Source: Hemicordylus capensis
Lineage: Eukaryota; Chordata; Lepidosauria; Squamata; Cordylidae
Reading direction: 5' to 3'
Assembly: GCF_027244095.1 (NCBI RefSeq)
Contig: NC_069659.1
Coordinates: forward strand, 40,536,001 to 40,600,000
DNA length: 64,000 nucleotides
Part shown: positions 33,545-45,655 of the stretch, piece after piece
Numbering within the stretch: the stretch's first letter is position 1
Layout: each line of letters opens with the position of its first letter
The notes under the pieces: generated by a model
Seen by the model: the letters and a program-made list of their open reading frames with translations, nothing else
What the model was told of the DNA's origin: nothing
The model's database searches: none
Position numbers and translations under genes: made by a program

Positions 33545-33960
33545 CATTTCTTTCTTATCCAGCCCATCACCACCTCCAGGCAGGCATTTAGGGAGGTTAT
33601 GCCTTCTCCTAATGATGTTGACATGGAGCAATAGATTTGGGTGTCATCAGCATACAGATAGCACCCTGCACCAAATCTCCTGATTATCTCTCCCAGTGGT
33701 TTCGTGTAGATGTCAAAAAACATCGGGGACAATATGGAGCCCTGAGGGACACCATACAAAAGTTCAGATTTTGAAGAACAGTCTCCAAGAGACACCATAT
33801 GGAATCTGCCCAAGAGATAGGAACGGAACCACTTCAAAATAGTGCCTCTCACTTCCACCCTCCTCAGAAACTCCAGAAGGAGACTATGGTCGATAGTATC
33901 GAAAGCTGTCGAGACATTCAAAAGGACCAACAGAGTCACTGAATACAACACTTTACTGCA
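33545..33960 (-). mobile_element. L2-clade LINE reverse transcriptase fragment
   Basis: The minus frame contains TAFDTIDHSLLLEFL (motif A), GVPQGSILSP and CYLYADDTQIY (the catalytic YADD box). Both ends of the LINE are missing. Confidence 0.88.
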
Positions 33961-34519
33961 TGAGAACTGTGCTGCAGGAGAACCATTTCTACCTCCACAC
34001 ACACACACTGTTTCATTTTTATTAAGCAGGTCAGTGTGTGCTCAAACTGTGGGGTGGGTGTGGGTGGGATGCACCCCTCTAAAGAGGAAATTAAAGAGAA
34101 CTAAAGAGGAAAAATGAAATGAAAAGAACAGCAGGTAATGTAATGCCAGGAGGTTGCTGCAGCGGAAAAGAAGGGGGCTTGTTAATGTTTCCCTCCAAAA
34201 TGGCAAAAGATGGCTTGAATGGTACTGCAGGGGAGTGCTCAGCCTCTAAAACAGTAAAAAATGAATTAAAGATAAACATGCTCAAAAATGGCATGAATGT
34301 CTGGGAGCAGAGTAGACCGCTGCAAGGGCATATGCATTGGTGCCTACCATGTAACATTTGTGCAACTACAGTAAATACAGCACTCCAACTTGCAATGGAC
34401 AGTAATGCTAGAGCACTGCTTGAATGTGTGGAAGGAATAAAAAAGAATGCACTGGCTAACCACACCCCTACATCTACGTGCTTGCTGGCCATGCCCACTT
34501 GGCCTCCATGTGTTCGATG

Positions 34520-34934
34520 CAGGGGCGTAACTATAATAGGGCAAGGGGAGACAGTTGTCTGGGGGCCCACTGCTTTGGCGCCCCCCCAGAGGCAAGTCAC
34601 ATGACTGACTCCCCCAGCCGCACACTCACCCGGGCTTCCTTCCATTGTATTCATCCTCTGAAATTGATGTGAGTGTTAAGACCTGGAGCTACCAGAACAG
34701 CATGTCTTTCTCTAGTACCATTCAATGACTTGCATTGTCCACAATTTATAAAACCTTTTAAAAAATAATTTAGGATGATGTTCTATTGTGGCACATAGTG
34801 GAGATATATATGCTTTTTGTTACCACTATTCAGCCTCAATTAAGATTTCTTTACTTCATGAGCTGAGCTTCAGTGAGGGGGGGGGCATTTTAAAATCTTG
34901 TCCCTGGGCCCACTCCAACCTTGCTACGCCCCTG
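34520..34934. mobile_element. hAT-like MITE with perfect 8-bp target duplication
   Basis: The ends are CAGGGGCGTAACTATAATAG and TTGCTACGCCCCTG. GTTCGATG occurs exactly at 34512-34519 and 34935-34942. It interrupts an unrecognised plus-strand open frame (34119 on). Confidence 0.85.
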
Positions 34935-34989
34935 GTTCGATGCTTACCTGTAGAGGTTAATGCTAAATGTATGGTTAGTTCCTCCATTC

Positions 34990-35226
34990 CCATTCTCCAT
35001 TTTTCCCCCAGGCTTTTATATTATTGTCTCTGCTGCTGCTCTTTGTACTTTGTATTGTTTTTATGCTTGTTTTTAAAATTTTTTAATCATATTTGTTTTA
35101 TATTTTTAGCTTAATATTTTAATTGTGTCATTTTTACAATCTTGTTTTTAAATTCTGCTGTAAACTGCCTTGGGATTGTTTTAATGAAAGGCGGTATATA
35201 AATTTAACAATAAAAAATAAATAAAT
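34990..35226 (+). mobile_element. L2-type LINE 3'-end fragment
   Basis: TTTTATATTTTTAGCTTAAT, AACTGCCTTGGGATTG and GAAAGGCGGTATATAAATTT match the insert at 48515-48715. Confidence 0.65.
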
Positions 35227-35840
35227 TCCATGGAACCGAAGAAGGAGCTGTTGGAGATGAACTTCCAGTGCATCGACCTTTTGCACCAACTGTCCTAATG
35301 ACCACTAGGGGCATTGGGAGTAGAGGCAGTGAGTCAGGGTCTCCCTATCTGTCCCTACTCTGACCCCTGAACTGATTCTGCAGCACTTCCTGTGCTGAGT
35401 CACAATCCTTCCTTTCCTCCTAGAGAGCAGATGGAAACATCTCTCTCTCTCCTTACCTATCCACTATGTAGTCCTTTAGATCAGAGATAGGTCTTTCCTG
35501 TCTAAGTGTATTTAACCAATAAATATTTAGTGTTTAGTCATACAAGGATCTCCATGTGTTTTCTTTAAATAGCTGCAATATCCGAACCATCCTCTGCTAC
35601 CTACTCTGTACCTGGAGTGTGTGCTCATTCCTTAGTGCTCTGCTGTTTTACCTGTTGTGGGTAAAAATCAACAACCTCTAACAGGAGCAACCCTCTTCAT
35701 GTTCAGTGCTGCCCTGCCCTCTACAGAGACGAGTGCTGAACATGCAGAGGCCCAGGGGTGTGGCCAGTGAGCCCTTGGGTACGGGGAGATGGTTATCTGC
35801 TATATTCTTGTTTGCCATCTTCATACTCAAACTACTACAA
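35227..35840. other. Intergenic, nothing recognised
   Basis: No gene or repeat is supported in this stretch. Confidence 0.35.
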
Positions 35841-36065
35841 TATAGACTGCTTTTGAACACAGTTTCCAAAACAGTTTAGAAAAAATAAATAAGATGGCTC
35901 CCTGTCCCCAAAGGGCTCACAATCTAAAAAGAAACATAAGACAGAAACCAGCAACAGTCACTGGAGGTACTGTGCTGGGGTTGGATAGGGCCAGTTGCTC
36001 TCCCCCTGCTAAATATAAGAGAATCACCTCTTTGAAAGTTGTCTCTTTGCTCAGTTAGCAGGGGT
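35841..36065 (-). mobile_element. L2-tailed hairpin SINE (family H)
   Basis: A minus copy: CAAAGGGCTCACAATC, GTCACTGGAGGTACTGTG and hairpin arms CCCCCTGCTAAA and GTTAGCAGGGG. Confidence 0.75.
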
Positions 36066-36359
36066 CAAAGATAATGCCTGAATATGACCAAACTGGAGTG
36101 AGAATCTAATTTTCTCAGCAACAAAAAGTGATTTGAGTGCTGGGAAAATATTATTTCTTTGCAACAAATACACGACCAAGCTGACTGGATCGCAAGGGTA
36201 CCATTTTAGTGGGGGCAGTGGGACTAATTTTACAGGAAATTTCAAAGATGTGCATATCTGAGATTTATTTGCAAAAGGCAGTATGTTTTAAGAACATTTG
36301 TTGTGGTTGCTTTTTCAGTTGCTGTTAGAAGGCTTTTTAACTATGAACTATTGAACTAG

Positions 36360-36470
36360 GAGAGGAGAGCTGGTCTTGTAGCAAGCATGACTTGTCTGCT
36401 TAGCTAAGCAGGGTCTGCCCTGGTTGCATATGAATGGGAGAGTAGAAGTGTGAGCACTGTAAGATAATGG
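36360..36470 (+). mobile_element. 5S-rRNA-like SINE head
   Basis: TTAGCTAAGCAGGGTCTGCC and CTGGTTGCATATGAATGGGA resemble the 5S rRNA segment AGCTAAGCAGGGTC through TTGGATGGGA, which includes its internal promoter. The tRNA-like second half present at 38115 is missing. Confidence 0.65.
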
Positions 36471-36659
36471 GAGGGAGATAGAGGGAGAAGAATTTCTCTC
36501 TATCCAACTTCTCTCAATTTCTCTCTATCTATAGACATTTTCAGTTCTTGAACATGGGCCCTTCAGACTTTGTTATACCAATGTCACACAGACAGACACA
36601 AACACAGGCAGGCACGTGTGTGCACACGTACAGAGAGCTGTTTCCACCTTCATCTACTG

Positions 36660-37148
36660 TTACATCTACTACTACAACTACGACTATGTATATCTATATA
36701 CCACTTTCCGACCAAAGTTTTCAAAGCAGTTTACACAGAAAAATAAACTTTGTAAGAGAGCCAGCGTGGTGTAGTGGCTAGAGTGCTGGACTAGAACCAG
36801 AGAGGCCCGAGTTCAAATCCCCATTCAGCCATGAAACTAGCTGGATGACTCTGGGCCAGTCACTTCTCTCTCAGTCTAACCTACTTCACAGGGTTGTTGT
36901 GAGGAGAAACCTAAGTATGTAGTACACCGCTCTGGGCTCCTTGGAGGAAGAGCGGGATATAAAATGTAAAAATAAATTAAAAATAAAAATAAAATAAAAT
37001 GATATGATTCCCTGTCTCCAAAGGGACATCAGCAACAGCCACCAGAGGAATGCTGTGCTGGGGTTGGATAGGGCCAGTTGCTCTTCTCCTGCTAAATATA
37101 AGAGAAATAGCACTTGAGAAAGGTGCCTTTTTGCTCCATTAGTGGGGA
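36660..37148 (-). mobile_element. L2-tailed hairpin SINE (family H), split by a family A SINE
   Basis: The L2-type tail (36670-36750) is separated from the body and hairpin (37000-37148) by a plus-strand family A SINE. Confidence 0.75.
36755..36996 (+). mobile_element. tRNA-headed SINE (family A), full length
   Basis: AGAGCCAGCGTGGTGTAGTG, GAGTTCAAATCCCCATTC, CTGGGCCAGTCACTTC and CTCCTTGGAGGAAGAGCGGG are all present, with an A/T tail. Confidence 0.88.
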
Positions 37149-37541
37149 TAACTGCTGACAGACAGAGAGACTCACACTCACAGCTGTTTCTACTTTCAAA
37201 ACACACCTGAAGGCATCTAAGGCAGCCCAAGGATTAACGATAGAGCAGAACATTATGGAAAAGAGAGTGGGCGGCCTTATTCAAATATCACAGCAATTGG
37301 GAGCTAGGAATTTGTGGCACTGAGGAAGTCCAAAGATTCCACCACTTCTCAGATTATAACTTCCGGCAAGAGAGGCTTCACCTTGAATCTCAAAAGAATG
37401 GTATTTGGGGAGTGTCTCTGGAGTGGGGGGGAATGGGGTTCCATCAGCTGTGGTGTCACACCCCTCAGCATGTGGTGATGCTCCTGGAGTGCTTTAATAA
37501 CATGGGATGAGTACTATTTAGTGCTTTGAAAATGACATGGT

Positions 37542-37730
37542 AATGCTTCTCGGCCTTATGGCTAAGATCAAGCGTAGTACCTGTTCTTATCAGCTTAATA
37601 TCTGATATGTCCTTTATTTAAGGACTATATGTTAATTCAATTTTTAGAGCTAGGAAGTGAAATGAAGCTTGCTTCATTCACTCCATGCATCAGCCTGGTA
37701 CTGCAGTGTCTCCAGAAATGGTGCACCTCC
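37542..37730 (+). ncRNA. U2 snRNA-like sequence, probable pseudogene
   Basis: About 189 nt follow the U2 snRNA order: GCTTCTCGGCCTTATGGCTA, AAGATCAAGCGTAGTACC, TTCTTATCAGCTTAATATC, AATTTTTAGAG in the Sm region, and GGTACTGCAGTGTCTCC near the end. The branch-point recognition core GTAGTA is intact. Many scattered substitutions weaken the stems, and I see no upstream snRNA promoter element or 3' box. It is most likely a retroposed or decayed copy, although nearly full length. Confidence 0.85.
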
Positions 37731-38114
37731 CTTTTGGGAGAATATCAGTAGTTAAAAAATAGAAAATATGGTTTTTCATTTTCTTCTCTTATTTTTGTTC
37801 TTTTTCTTCTTTTGCTTGTTTGAGTTTAAACAACTGTTAAAGTTAATTTATTTTAAGGTGCTTTCTTTTTGCAATTCTTGGAGTTCTGTGCTTTTTCAGT
37901 TTTACTTTTTTTTGTAAAGATGCCAAAACCCTCTCCAAACAAGCTCAGTTTCTGACATTCAATAACTTTGGAATGTGAGATTACCTAATAAACTTTTCCT
38001 GGGAGACCATTTGTATTTCCCTGGCTTTGAAGTCACCTGGCAAATCTGTACTGTCTTTCAATAAGGGCGCCACAAAGCTGGGAGTTTGGGGGTGACAGCA
38101 CTCCATTAAGATGG

Positions 38115-38435
38115 AAGACACTGGGAGTAGAGCTGGTCTTCTGGTAGCAAGCATGAATTGTCACCTTTGCTAAGCAGGGTCTGCCCTGGTTGCATTTGAA
38201 TGGGGACTACATGTGAGCACTGTAAGCTGTTCGCCTTAGGGGATGGGGCTGCTCTGGGAAGAGCACTTGTATGCAGAAGGTTCCAAGTTCCGTCCCTGGC
38301 TTCTCTAAGATAGGGCTGAGAGAGACTCCTGCCTGCAACCTTGGAGAAGCCGCTGCCCATCTGTATAGACAATACTGAGCTAGATGGACCAATGGTCTGA
38401 CTCAGTAAATGGCAGCTTCCTATGTTCCTACACTT
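38115..38435 (+). mobile_element. Compound SINE: 5S-like head joined to tRNA-Ala-like body
   Basis: GCTAAGCAGGGTCTGCCCTG and GTTGCATTTGAATGGGG give the 5S-like part. GCTCTGGGAAGAGCA, GCAGAAGGTTCCAAGTTCC and CTATGTTCCTA are the family B part and shared 3' end. It is a dimeric, mixed-origin SINE. Confidence 0.75.
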
Positions 38436-38544
38436 CCTCCCACCCCCATGTCATCTCCAGCAACTCAAAAGGAGAGACAAACTGGCATGAAGCTGAAACA
38501 GTGAGATACAAACTACCGCATCTGTTCTCCCCTCCATACTCTTG

Positions 38545-38790
38545 CTGTGGCCCTTTTAAAAGTGGACAAGAGGCAGCACCTTTTAAAAGTGGTGGCTCTC
38601 TTGTATTTAAAAGAGGGAGAGCACCTGGCCCTGTTCAGCCCAGCCCAGCATCCAGTCACTGGTGTCTCCCTTGTGTTCCTTTCTAGATTGTGAGTCCATT
38701 GGGAGACAGAGAATGTTTTGCTTCTTATCATTTTCGTTTCTATGTAAAGCATTCTGAGTACTTTTTTTCTTCAAAACCAGTCTCATCATG
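38545..38790 (+). mobile_element. L2-tailed hairpin SINE (family H), diverged
   Basis: CACCTTTTAAAAGTGGTGGC, GAGAGCACCTGGCCCTG and GATTGTGAGTCCATTGGGAG identify it; the closing stem has decayed. Confidence 0.65.
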
Positions 38791-38849
38791 ACCATCATCA
38801 TCCTCTTCTGACAATCCGCCAACATTTACATGGTATCTGCTAACTGAGC

Positions 38850-39235
38850 CCCTGCTAAGTGGGCAAAGAGGCACCTTTTAAAGTGGCGATTCTCTCATAT
38901 TTAGCAGGAGGAGAGCAACTGAACTGACCCCATCCAATCTCAGCACAGCCTATCTCCAGTGGTTGTTACTGGGGTCTAGCTGAGGGATTCTCAACACTGA
39001 GTCCCCAGATGGTATTAGACTGCAGCTCCCATAATCCCCAATCAAAGGCCACTGGGGCTGGGGATTATAGGAGTTGAAGTCCAATAACATCTGGGGTCCC
39101 AACGTTGAGAATCCCTGGCTCTAGCTTATATTTCCTTTTAGGCAGTGAGCTCTTTGGGGACAGAAACCATCTTATTTATTATTTCTTTTCTCTATGTGAA
39201 TCATGTTGAACACTTTTGTTAAAGCTGTAAATAAA
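38850..39235 (+). mobile_element. L2-tailed hairpin SINE (family H), split by an M1 MITE
   Basis: The hairpin arms CCCCTGCTAAGTGGGC and ATTTAGCAGGAGGAG are clear. The body breaks at about 38979 and resumes at 39119 with TTATATTTCCTTTTAGGCAG. Confidence 0.78.
38980..39118. mobile_element. Palindromic hAT-like MITE (M1) inside a family H SINE
   Basis: The ends are AGGGATTCTCAACACTGAG and ACGTTGAGAATCCCTG. The flanks GTCTAGCT and GCTCTAGCT fit an 8-bp duplication with a single added base. Confidence 0.72.
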
Positions 39236-39421
39236 TATCTGTAGTTGTCGTCGTCTCTAGGACCACCAGTATTGGCCTGGAGTCTCCAGGAATCAGTATC
39301 AATCCTGGAGATTTTGTAGCTTGATTTTGTGAAAAATATTGTGTGTGGTGTGTGTGTGTGTGTGTGTATAATCTCCAGCAATAGCTTTAGTCAGAATTGG
39401 CAAGAAAACACCAAAAGGATG

Positions 39422-39905
39422 CTATCTATCTATCTATTAAACTTCTATACTGCCCAAACTTTCGTCTCTGGGCGGTTAACATAAAAACAATTAAAACACA
39501 CATAAAAGTTAAAACAATGCAACAATTTAAAAACAGCCATAAAATTAAAAACAGACAATTTTTAAAAGCAGGGAAAGCTTGGGTGAAAAGATGGGTTTTC
39601 AGGTGTTTTTAAAAATTTGCCAGAGATGGGGAGGATCGTATCTCAGCTGGGACCGCATTCCACAATCTCCAGGCAGCGACCAAGAAGACCAATCTCTGTG
39701 TAGCCAGCAGACGAATTGATGGTAACTGGATACGGACCTCATCAGATGACCTCAATGGGCGGTGTGGCTCATAGTGAAGAAGACGCTCTCTTAAATACGC
39801 CTAAGCCGTTTAGGGCTTTATAAGTTACAACTAGCGCTTTGTATTGTGCCCTGAAACCTATTGGCAGCCAGTGAAGCTCCATCAGCAGAGGAGCTGTGAC
39901 AGCTA
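39422..39905 (-). mobile_element. L2-clade LINE 3' fragment
   Basis: The 3' UTR words ACTGCCCAAACTTTCG and TCTCTGGGCGGTTAAC precede C-terminal coding sequence recognisable on the minus strand (MELHWLPIGFRAQYKALVVT). Confidence 0.8.
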
Positions 39906-40900
39906 CAGAAGGAATGTCCAGCAACTGAAGTGTGTTTGCCAACTTGCATTTGTGCAAATACTCAATCGAGATTTTTTTTAAAGTGTGGGGATGGGGGAGG
40001 GGAAAATACAATGCAAGTATACCCAGGGAAGCATCCAGAGGTAAAGCAACCTCCAGTCCATCCACAAACCAACCAACCCCCAAACACCTACACAACAAAT
40101 GTTATGATTGGCGGATCTGCAAGCTCATGCAAGGAAAAAATCACATAAGTCATACATTTATTTTATTTTTTAAATAAGAGTGAGAAAAAGGTGAACATAA
40201 GGGAAAAACCAGCAAGCTAGCTAGTGACCAGAAGTGGACTGTGTGTCACAAGAAAAAGAACAGCAGAGGTGTGCTCAAGTGCAGAATGGAAGGGTTATGC
40301 TGGGTGGAACCAACACTCCCAAGCCAACCCCCAGGCAGGTAGCCACACCTCCAACTCATGCTTAGTTTCCCACACAGCTGCTCCTAACTCATGCAATATT
40401 CCACACTGCTGTTATCAGGACAACTTTTAAAAAATGGTTGTGATGGATACTGGAATAAAATCTTCCCTCTTTTCATTCTGAGTCCGCTAGGCCTAGAAAT
40501 GACGACCCACCTGTAACTTTGTTTACCTTTGCTCCTGAACATCTAGTTCATCCTGTGAACTCGATGTTACACAGGATGTTTCAGCAGCTAGTTTGCTCTT
40601 GCCTCTCAAACATGAGGATTAGTTAAGGAAGCTAAGGAGGTTAATTATAAATCAGAGTTAAAGTAACAAATAGATCAAAGAGGCAGTAAACAAATGTGTA
40701 CGTGATCACTAGTTGTGTATTAAGGGAGGATTGGAATGCTGACGTACTTCTACAAGTTTCAGTTTTTTATAGTTATGAGAAATTTTAGGATAAAAAAGGT
40801 AAAAATTTAGGTGGAAGTCAGATTGCCTTTGGAAAACCTTCGGCTTTCATTTGCACTCTAAAAAGCATGGAAATGGCAAGTTAAGGTGCCCATCTTAACC
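39906..40900. other. Intergenic, nothing recognised
   Basis: There is no supported gene or repeat; short open frames are not convincing. Confidence 0.35.
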
Positions 40901-41061
40901 TCCGTGCCATATAAGCTAATCCTTCTGCAGCTAATACAGGTACTGCATGCTCTTTCTCTAAATGTTCTGAACAATTCACTCTGCCCCTTCACTTCCTTTT
41001 CCTTCTCTAAACAGAATGTCCCTGTTGGTGCTGCTTTCCTTTCAACAGTTTTAAACAAGTT

Positions 41062-41063
<2 letters not shown>

Positions 41064-41093
<30 letters not shown>
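41064..41093. repeat. CA microsatellite
   Basis: A pure dinucleotide run of about 15 units. Confidence 0.95.
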
Positions 41094-43419
41094 GCAGACA
41101 GACAGAGCAGGGTCAGAGGTTACCAGCACTTAGCCCACCAGAGAGAACTAACTTACAGCTGGTCTGTTAAGTTCATTATATGTTGTAGTCCTTTACATAT
41201 TCTGATGGTCATACTAACCTTCCACATTGTGTGTGTGTGTGTTGTAGGTGTTCTAAGCATTTCCTTGTGGTGGTGTTTATTATTCTGTGGGCCAGTTGTC
41301 ACTTCTGTATCTGGATCCTTGGTCGGTTCCAAGCTGCTGTTGATGGACAAGTTGTCAGAACTGTTTTTGATATGTGACTGGAGATGTTTCGAATAAGCAT
41401 GCAGTCTCTTTGTCAGTACTGTACAGCTGTCATCAATTTTTTCTGTGTCATTGACCTCTGCTTGTGACTGTGGCCAACAAGACCCAAAACAGTGGTTTCC
41501 CCCTACTTTTTAGCATGTGGCCCTGCAGAGTGGAGATAAGACTTTGCAGAGGTGCTTTATAGTTTGAGACTTGTTGGGACTGCAATTTTTCTACCTGCAT
41601 TTGTGTGCTTCTACCCTTTGCTGCCCCAGGCTGTAACAACAAATCTCTCAGAGGGGGTAGGGACCTGGTTCTGCACCCATCAATTGTTGGGTTGGGCTAC
41701 TGTCCATACCTTAAGAAGGTGTATTGCAATGATCTAAAACAGCCAGGTATGGGTCATCTGCTGCCTTGATAGCCTTAAGCAGAAATCTTTTGGCAGTCTC
41801 CACTGCAGATTCTGCCTACAGTGAGTAGCCAGGAAAAGAGATTTCCTGCTGAAAATTCCCACTGTACAGCAAACCATTTAAAGTCTGTGGAGGTATATTG
41901 TGGCTCATTATTAGAAATGAGGATGTTGGGTAATCCATATCTTGCAAATGACCTTTTAGCTTCCTAATGACTGTTTTGGCCTGAGTGTCTTCCAGATAAT
42001 ACTTCCAGATTACACAAAAATCGAAGTAACAGTCTACAGTGACTATATGATTCCTGTTGTTGAGGTTAAATAAATCAGTTCCTACCTTTTTCCAAGGCCT
42101 GGATGAAATGTCATGGAGATGGAGTGTCTCCCTTTGTTGTTTCGTGCTATATTATTTGCACATTTCACATTGTTCCTTGAGGAATATTGAACAATTCCAC
42201 ATTGAGAGAATTCCCTCAGGAAGGGTTTCTTATTATCTCTAAAAGTTTGTGATCAGATTTTACACCCATTCTCTGTCCAAATGTAAACTGATGGAAACAT
42301 TCTAGGCCAAATAATACTACCAGTAGTAACTCCTTTTTGATCTATGCATATTACCTTTCAGTGTCTGTCATGGCTCTACTGGCAAAAGCTATGGGTTGCT
42401 GCTTCTGTGTTAAACTGCTCCCAGACCTCCTTCCGAGGCATCACACTGCAGCATCAGCATCACAGCCAAGTTATAGTATTTCAGTGTGGGACCTGTGCTA
42501 ATGAGTTGTTTAATCTTGCTGAATGCCTCCCAAAGTAAATTCCCAGTCATTATCCTTGTGTGTTAGTAGCCGGAGAGACTCATATGCATCTGGGCGGTGT
42601 GGGCAGAATTTGGATAGGTAGCTGGCCATTCCAATAAGCCACTACACTCCCTTGACATCCTGTGGCTGGGCCATTTCCATAATGGCCCCCACCCTTTCAG
42701 GATCTGGTCAAAGGCTTTCTGAAGTCAAGAGATGCCCAATATAAGGTACTGCTGTTTTTCTCAGCTGTATTTTGTCAGCATTCAGTTTAATGTTCCTCTA
42801 CAGGCATCTGCTGAGGAGTTGTTTTAGTTCTGCATCATGGTCTCTAATTTCCTCTTCTCTTTCATCTCCTCCTATGACAAGAATATCATCAGCCACAATC
42901 TTGATGCCTGCTAGCTCTTCTAGGGCTTGGGTCAATTCTGCACTGGAAGACTTTCAGATTCTTAGCCAACAAACAGGACCTGCCGAAAGGGGTACTGAAT
43001 GTTGTCAGATAGCTGGAGTGGTCGTCTACATCCACGTTCCGAAATCCATTCTTGTCATCACAAATATTAAACACCTTTGCTCTAGATAAGTCTGGTAGAA
43101 CATCCTCAGTTGCTGGAAGTGGGTACTTCCAGAGTGACTTCTTTTGAGTGTTCTGTTGAGTGGTTTTGTATCTATGCAAATTTGCAGTTCACCTGATGGC
43201 TTCCTCACCACTACTAGGCTACTGATAAAGTCTGTGCTTATTTCCAGTGGTGCAGTTGTGTACTTTTTTTGCAAATAGGACAATTCTTTCTGCAGTGGCT
43301 CCATCAAAGTCAGTGGAATCCTGCGTTTAGGTAGTCTCACCGGTTGGATTTGTGGGTCTCTTTATAGATGCAATCTTCCCTCAAAAAGCCCAGTGTCATG
43401 AAATACACCTTCATAGGAG

Positions 43420-43640
43420 CCCCTGGTGGCGCAGTGGTAAAACTGCCGCCCTGTAACCAGAAGGTTACAAGTTCGATCCTGACCAGGGGCTCAAGGTTGA
43501 CTCAGCCTTCCATCCTTCCGAGGTCGGTAAAATGAGTACCCAGAATGTTGGGGGCAATATGCTAAATCATTGTAAACCGCTTAGAGAGCTTCGGCTATAG
43601 AGCAGTATATAAATGTCAGTGCTATTGCTATTGCTATAGT
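43420..43640 (+). mobile_element. tRNA-derived SINE with TTGCTA-type tail
   Basis: CCTGGTGGCGCAGTGGTAAA (A box region), GGTTACAAGTTCGATCCTGA (B box), ACCGCTTAGAGAGCTTCGG and a final CTATTGCTATTGCTAT tail are clear. It inserted into the gypsy fossil. Confidence 0.82.
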
Positions 43641-43954
43641 CTGACAGGATGTTAGGCAGTGGCACCACGTCCACTGCCTATTCCTGTTCTTCTGGAAATA
43701 GGAGAATGTTATGGTGTTGCATTAGCTCCATGTCCTGTGCTGCCTGACTGCCCAGGAGTGGATGGATGTTTGCCCTATCAATCACTATAAATTCCAGGTG
43801 GTATTTTGTTGTTGTGTGGATTTCTTACGGACAGATAGCACTTCCCTAGAGGCTTCATCATCGTCTTGTACCACTGATACAGAAAAGATGTCTTCCTCAT
43901 CTGTAGTATCCTCTTTTCTTGTTACGTGTGGACCATATTATATTATATTTATTT

Positions 43955-44222
43955 ATTTATTTATTCATTCATTCATTCATTCTATTTCTACACTGCCCTT
44001 CCAAATATGGCTCAGGGTGGTTTACACAGAGAAATAATACATAAATAAGATGGATCCCTGTCCCCAGAGGGCTCACAATCTAAGAAGAAACACAAGATAG
44101 ACACCAGCAATAGTCACTGGAGGTACTGTGCTGGGGGTGGATAGGGCCAGTTACTCTCCCCCTGCTAAATAAAGAGAATCACCACGTTAAAAGGTGCCTC
44201 TTTGGCCAAGTTAGCAGGGGTG
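43955..44222 (-). mobile_element. L2-tailed hairpin SINE (family H) in the gypsy fossil
   Basis: TTTATT and CATT repeats, CCAAATATGGCTCAGGGTGG, CAGAGGGCTCACAATC and the hairpin CCCCCTGCTAAAT to GTTAGCAGGGG are present. Confidence 0.82.
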
Positions 44223-44828
44223 GCACAGCATATGTCTGTTAGATCGGTGGCTGTGGCACTGATTTCTAAAGTGGTTCTTCTTTTCACAGCCTTTGCACTC
44301 CTTTCCATTCTCTGGGCATTTCTCTTTCTGCCTGTCATGTTATCTCCCATAATATAGGCTCTGAGTTGTCTTGGTTATGTTTGCAGGTGATCTGCCTCAT
44401 TCTTCCCCCACCGGGGTCTTTTAAGTTGCCTATGAACAGGCTCTGCCGAGAAGTCTGTGGATAAAGTTTTGATCCATGGTTTAGGCCATTCTGCTGGCAT
44501 TTCCCCAGGGTTAAGTCAGTCTCTTTTAATAATCCTTTCCGCATCGCAGGATCACTTGTGCCACAAACAATCCTGCCTCTGGTTAGGGAGGGGAGTCTTT
44601 TATGTCTCCAAACGGCATGTGGATGCCAGCATTTTTAATGTCACTATATAGGCATCAATCTTTTCCTCTTCCTCCTAATTATAAGTAAAAAAATTAATCT
44701 CTCCACAGCCTCATTTTTCTGTGGGTCACAATGGGCATCAAAACTTCTAGTATTGCATTGACTTTCCACCCCCCCACCGGTAATAAAACTATTTTACCCC
44801 CTCTTTATCTGCCATGATGAGGTCTGCA

Positions 44829-45532
44829 TAGAGTTGCCATGCCCCCTGGAATTCCAGGTTTCACCCAGACTTTAAGCATCTCACCTGGATTACTTAGCCC
44901 ACCTGGATTTGCCTGGATCTCAGCTTTCATTTTTTTAAAAAAGCTAAGCTAGCCCTTGTAGAAGCAGAGTTATGGAGCAAAATGCGCAGTCACTTTTATT
45001 CTCAACCACTGGACTTGGGTTAAGAGAGGAAGAGCACAGGAGACTAGCTGGAAGGGGTTCACAAGTACAGTAATCCCCTGAGGAATGTTACCTTTGCTTT
45101 TTATCAGCAGAGGATCTCTATCAGGCAGTTGAGAAGATAGTTTGCTTTTGATGTAAATCACTGCCTGCCTACCAGGCTGTGTATTGTAATGTTTAAGGAC
45201 TTTCTTGGATTTACATTCAGTTCATGCCTACATAGAAGTAGGCACTGTTGGTTTCAATCAGATCTTCTCTCAATTAAGTGTGTACAGAATTGCCGCCTTA
45301 ATTTAAAAGCTGTGCATTTCTTGTTGTTGTTCTATTGCTGCTGTTAATATGTCAAGGAAAATGGTCAGGCAAAGATATCTTCCCCAACTATTGTTGGTAG
45401 CTATCCAGAGCAAATACAAGTCAACTGGAAAGAGTAGCTGCTAATTTGCATATGCAAAATTATTTTCAAGCCAATTTACATAATATGCAAATTAGGCAGC
45501 CGGATTTGGAAAGCCAGAATATGGCAATCCTA
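44829..45532. mobile_element. hAT-like element with target duplication
   Basis: The ends are TAGAGTTGCCATG and TATGGCAATCCTA. The flanks GGTCTGCA and AATCTGCA agree at 6 of 8 positions. The ends resemble those of the element at 16426. Confidence 0.65.
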
Positions 45533-45655
45533 AATCTGCATATAGGGCAAACTCTTGCTTCTACTGCTTCCATGTCTGTGCCAGGTTCTTTGTGTTGAAA
45601 TTAAGGGAACCTGGAGGCCTCAAGCCCTCCATGTTGCTTTCAGTGTGCTACAGAC

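Noticed and set aside
34119-34604. Plus-strand 161-codon open frame
   Set aside because: The last third is a hAT-like MITE, the rest is unrecognised with no splice sites, and the opposite strand is equally open.
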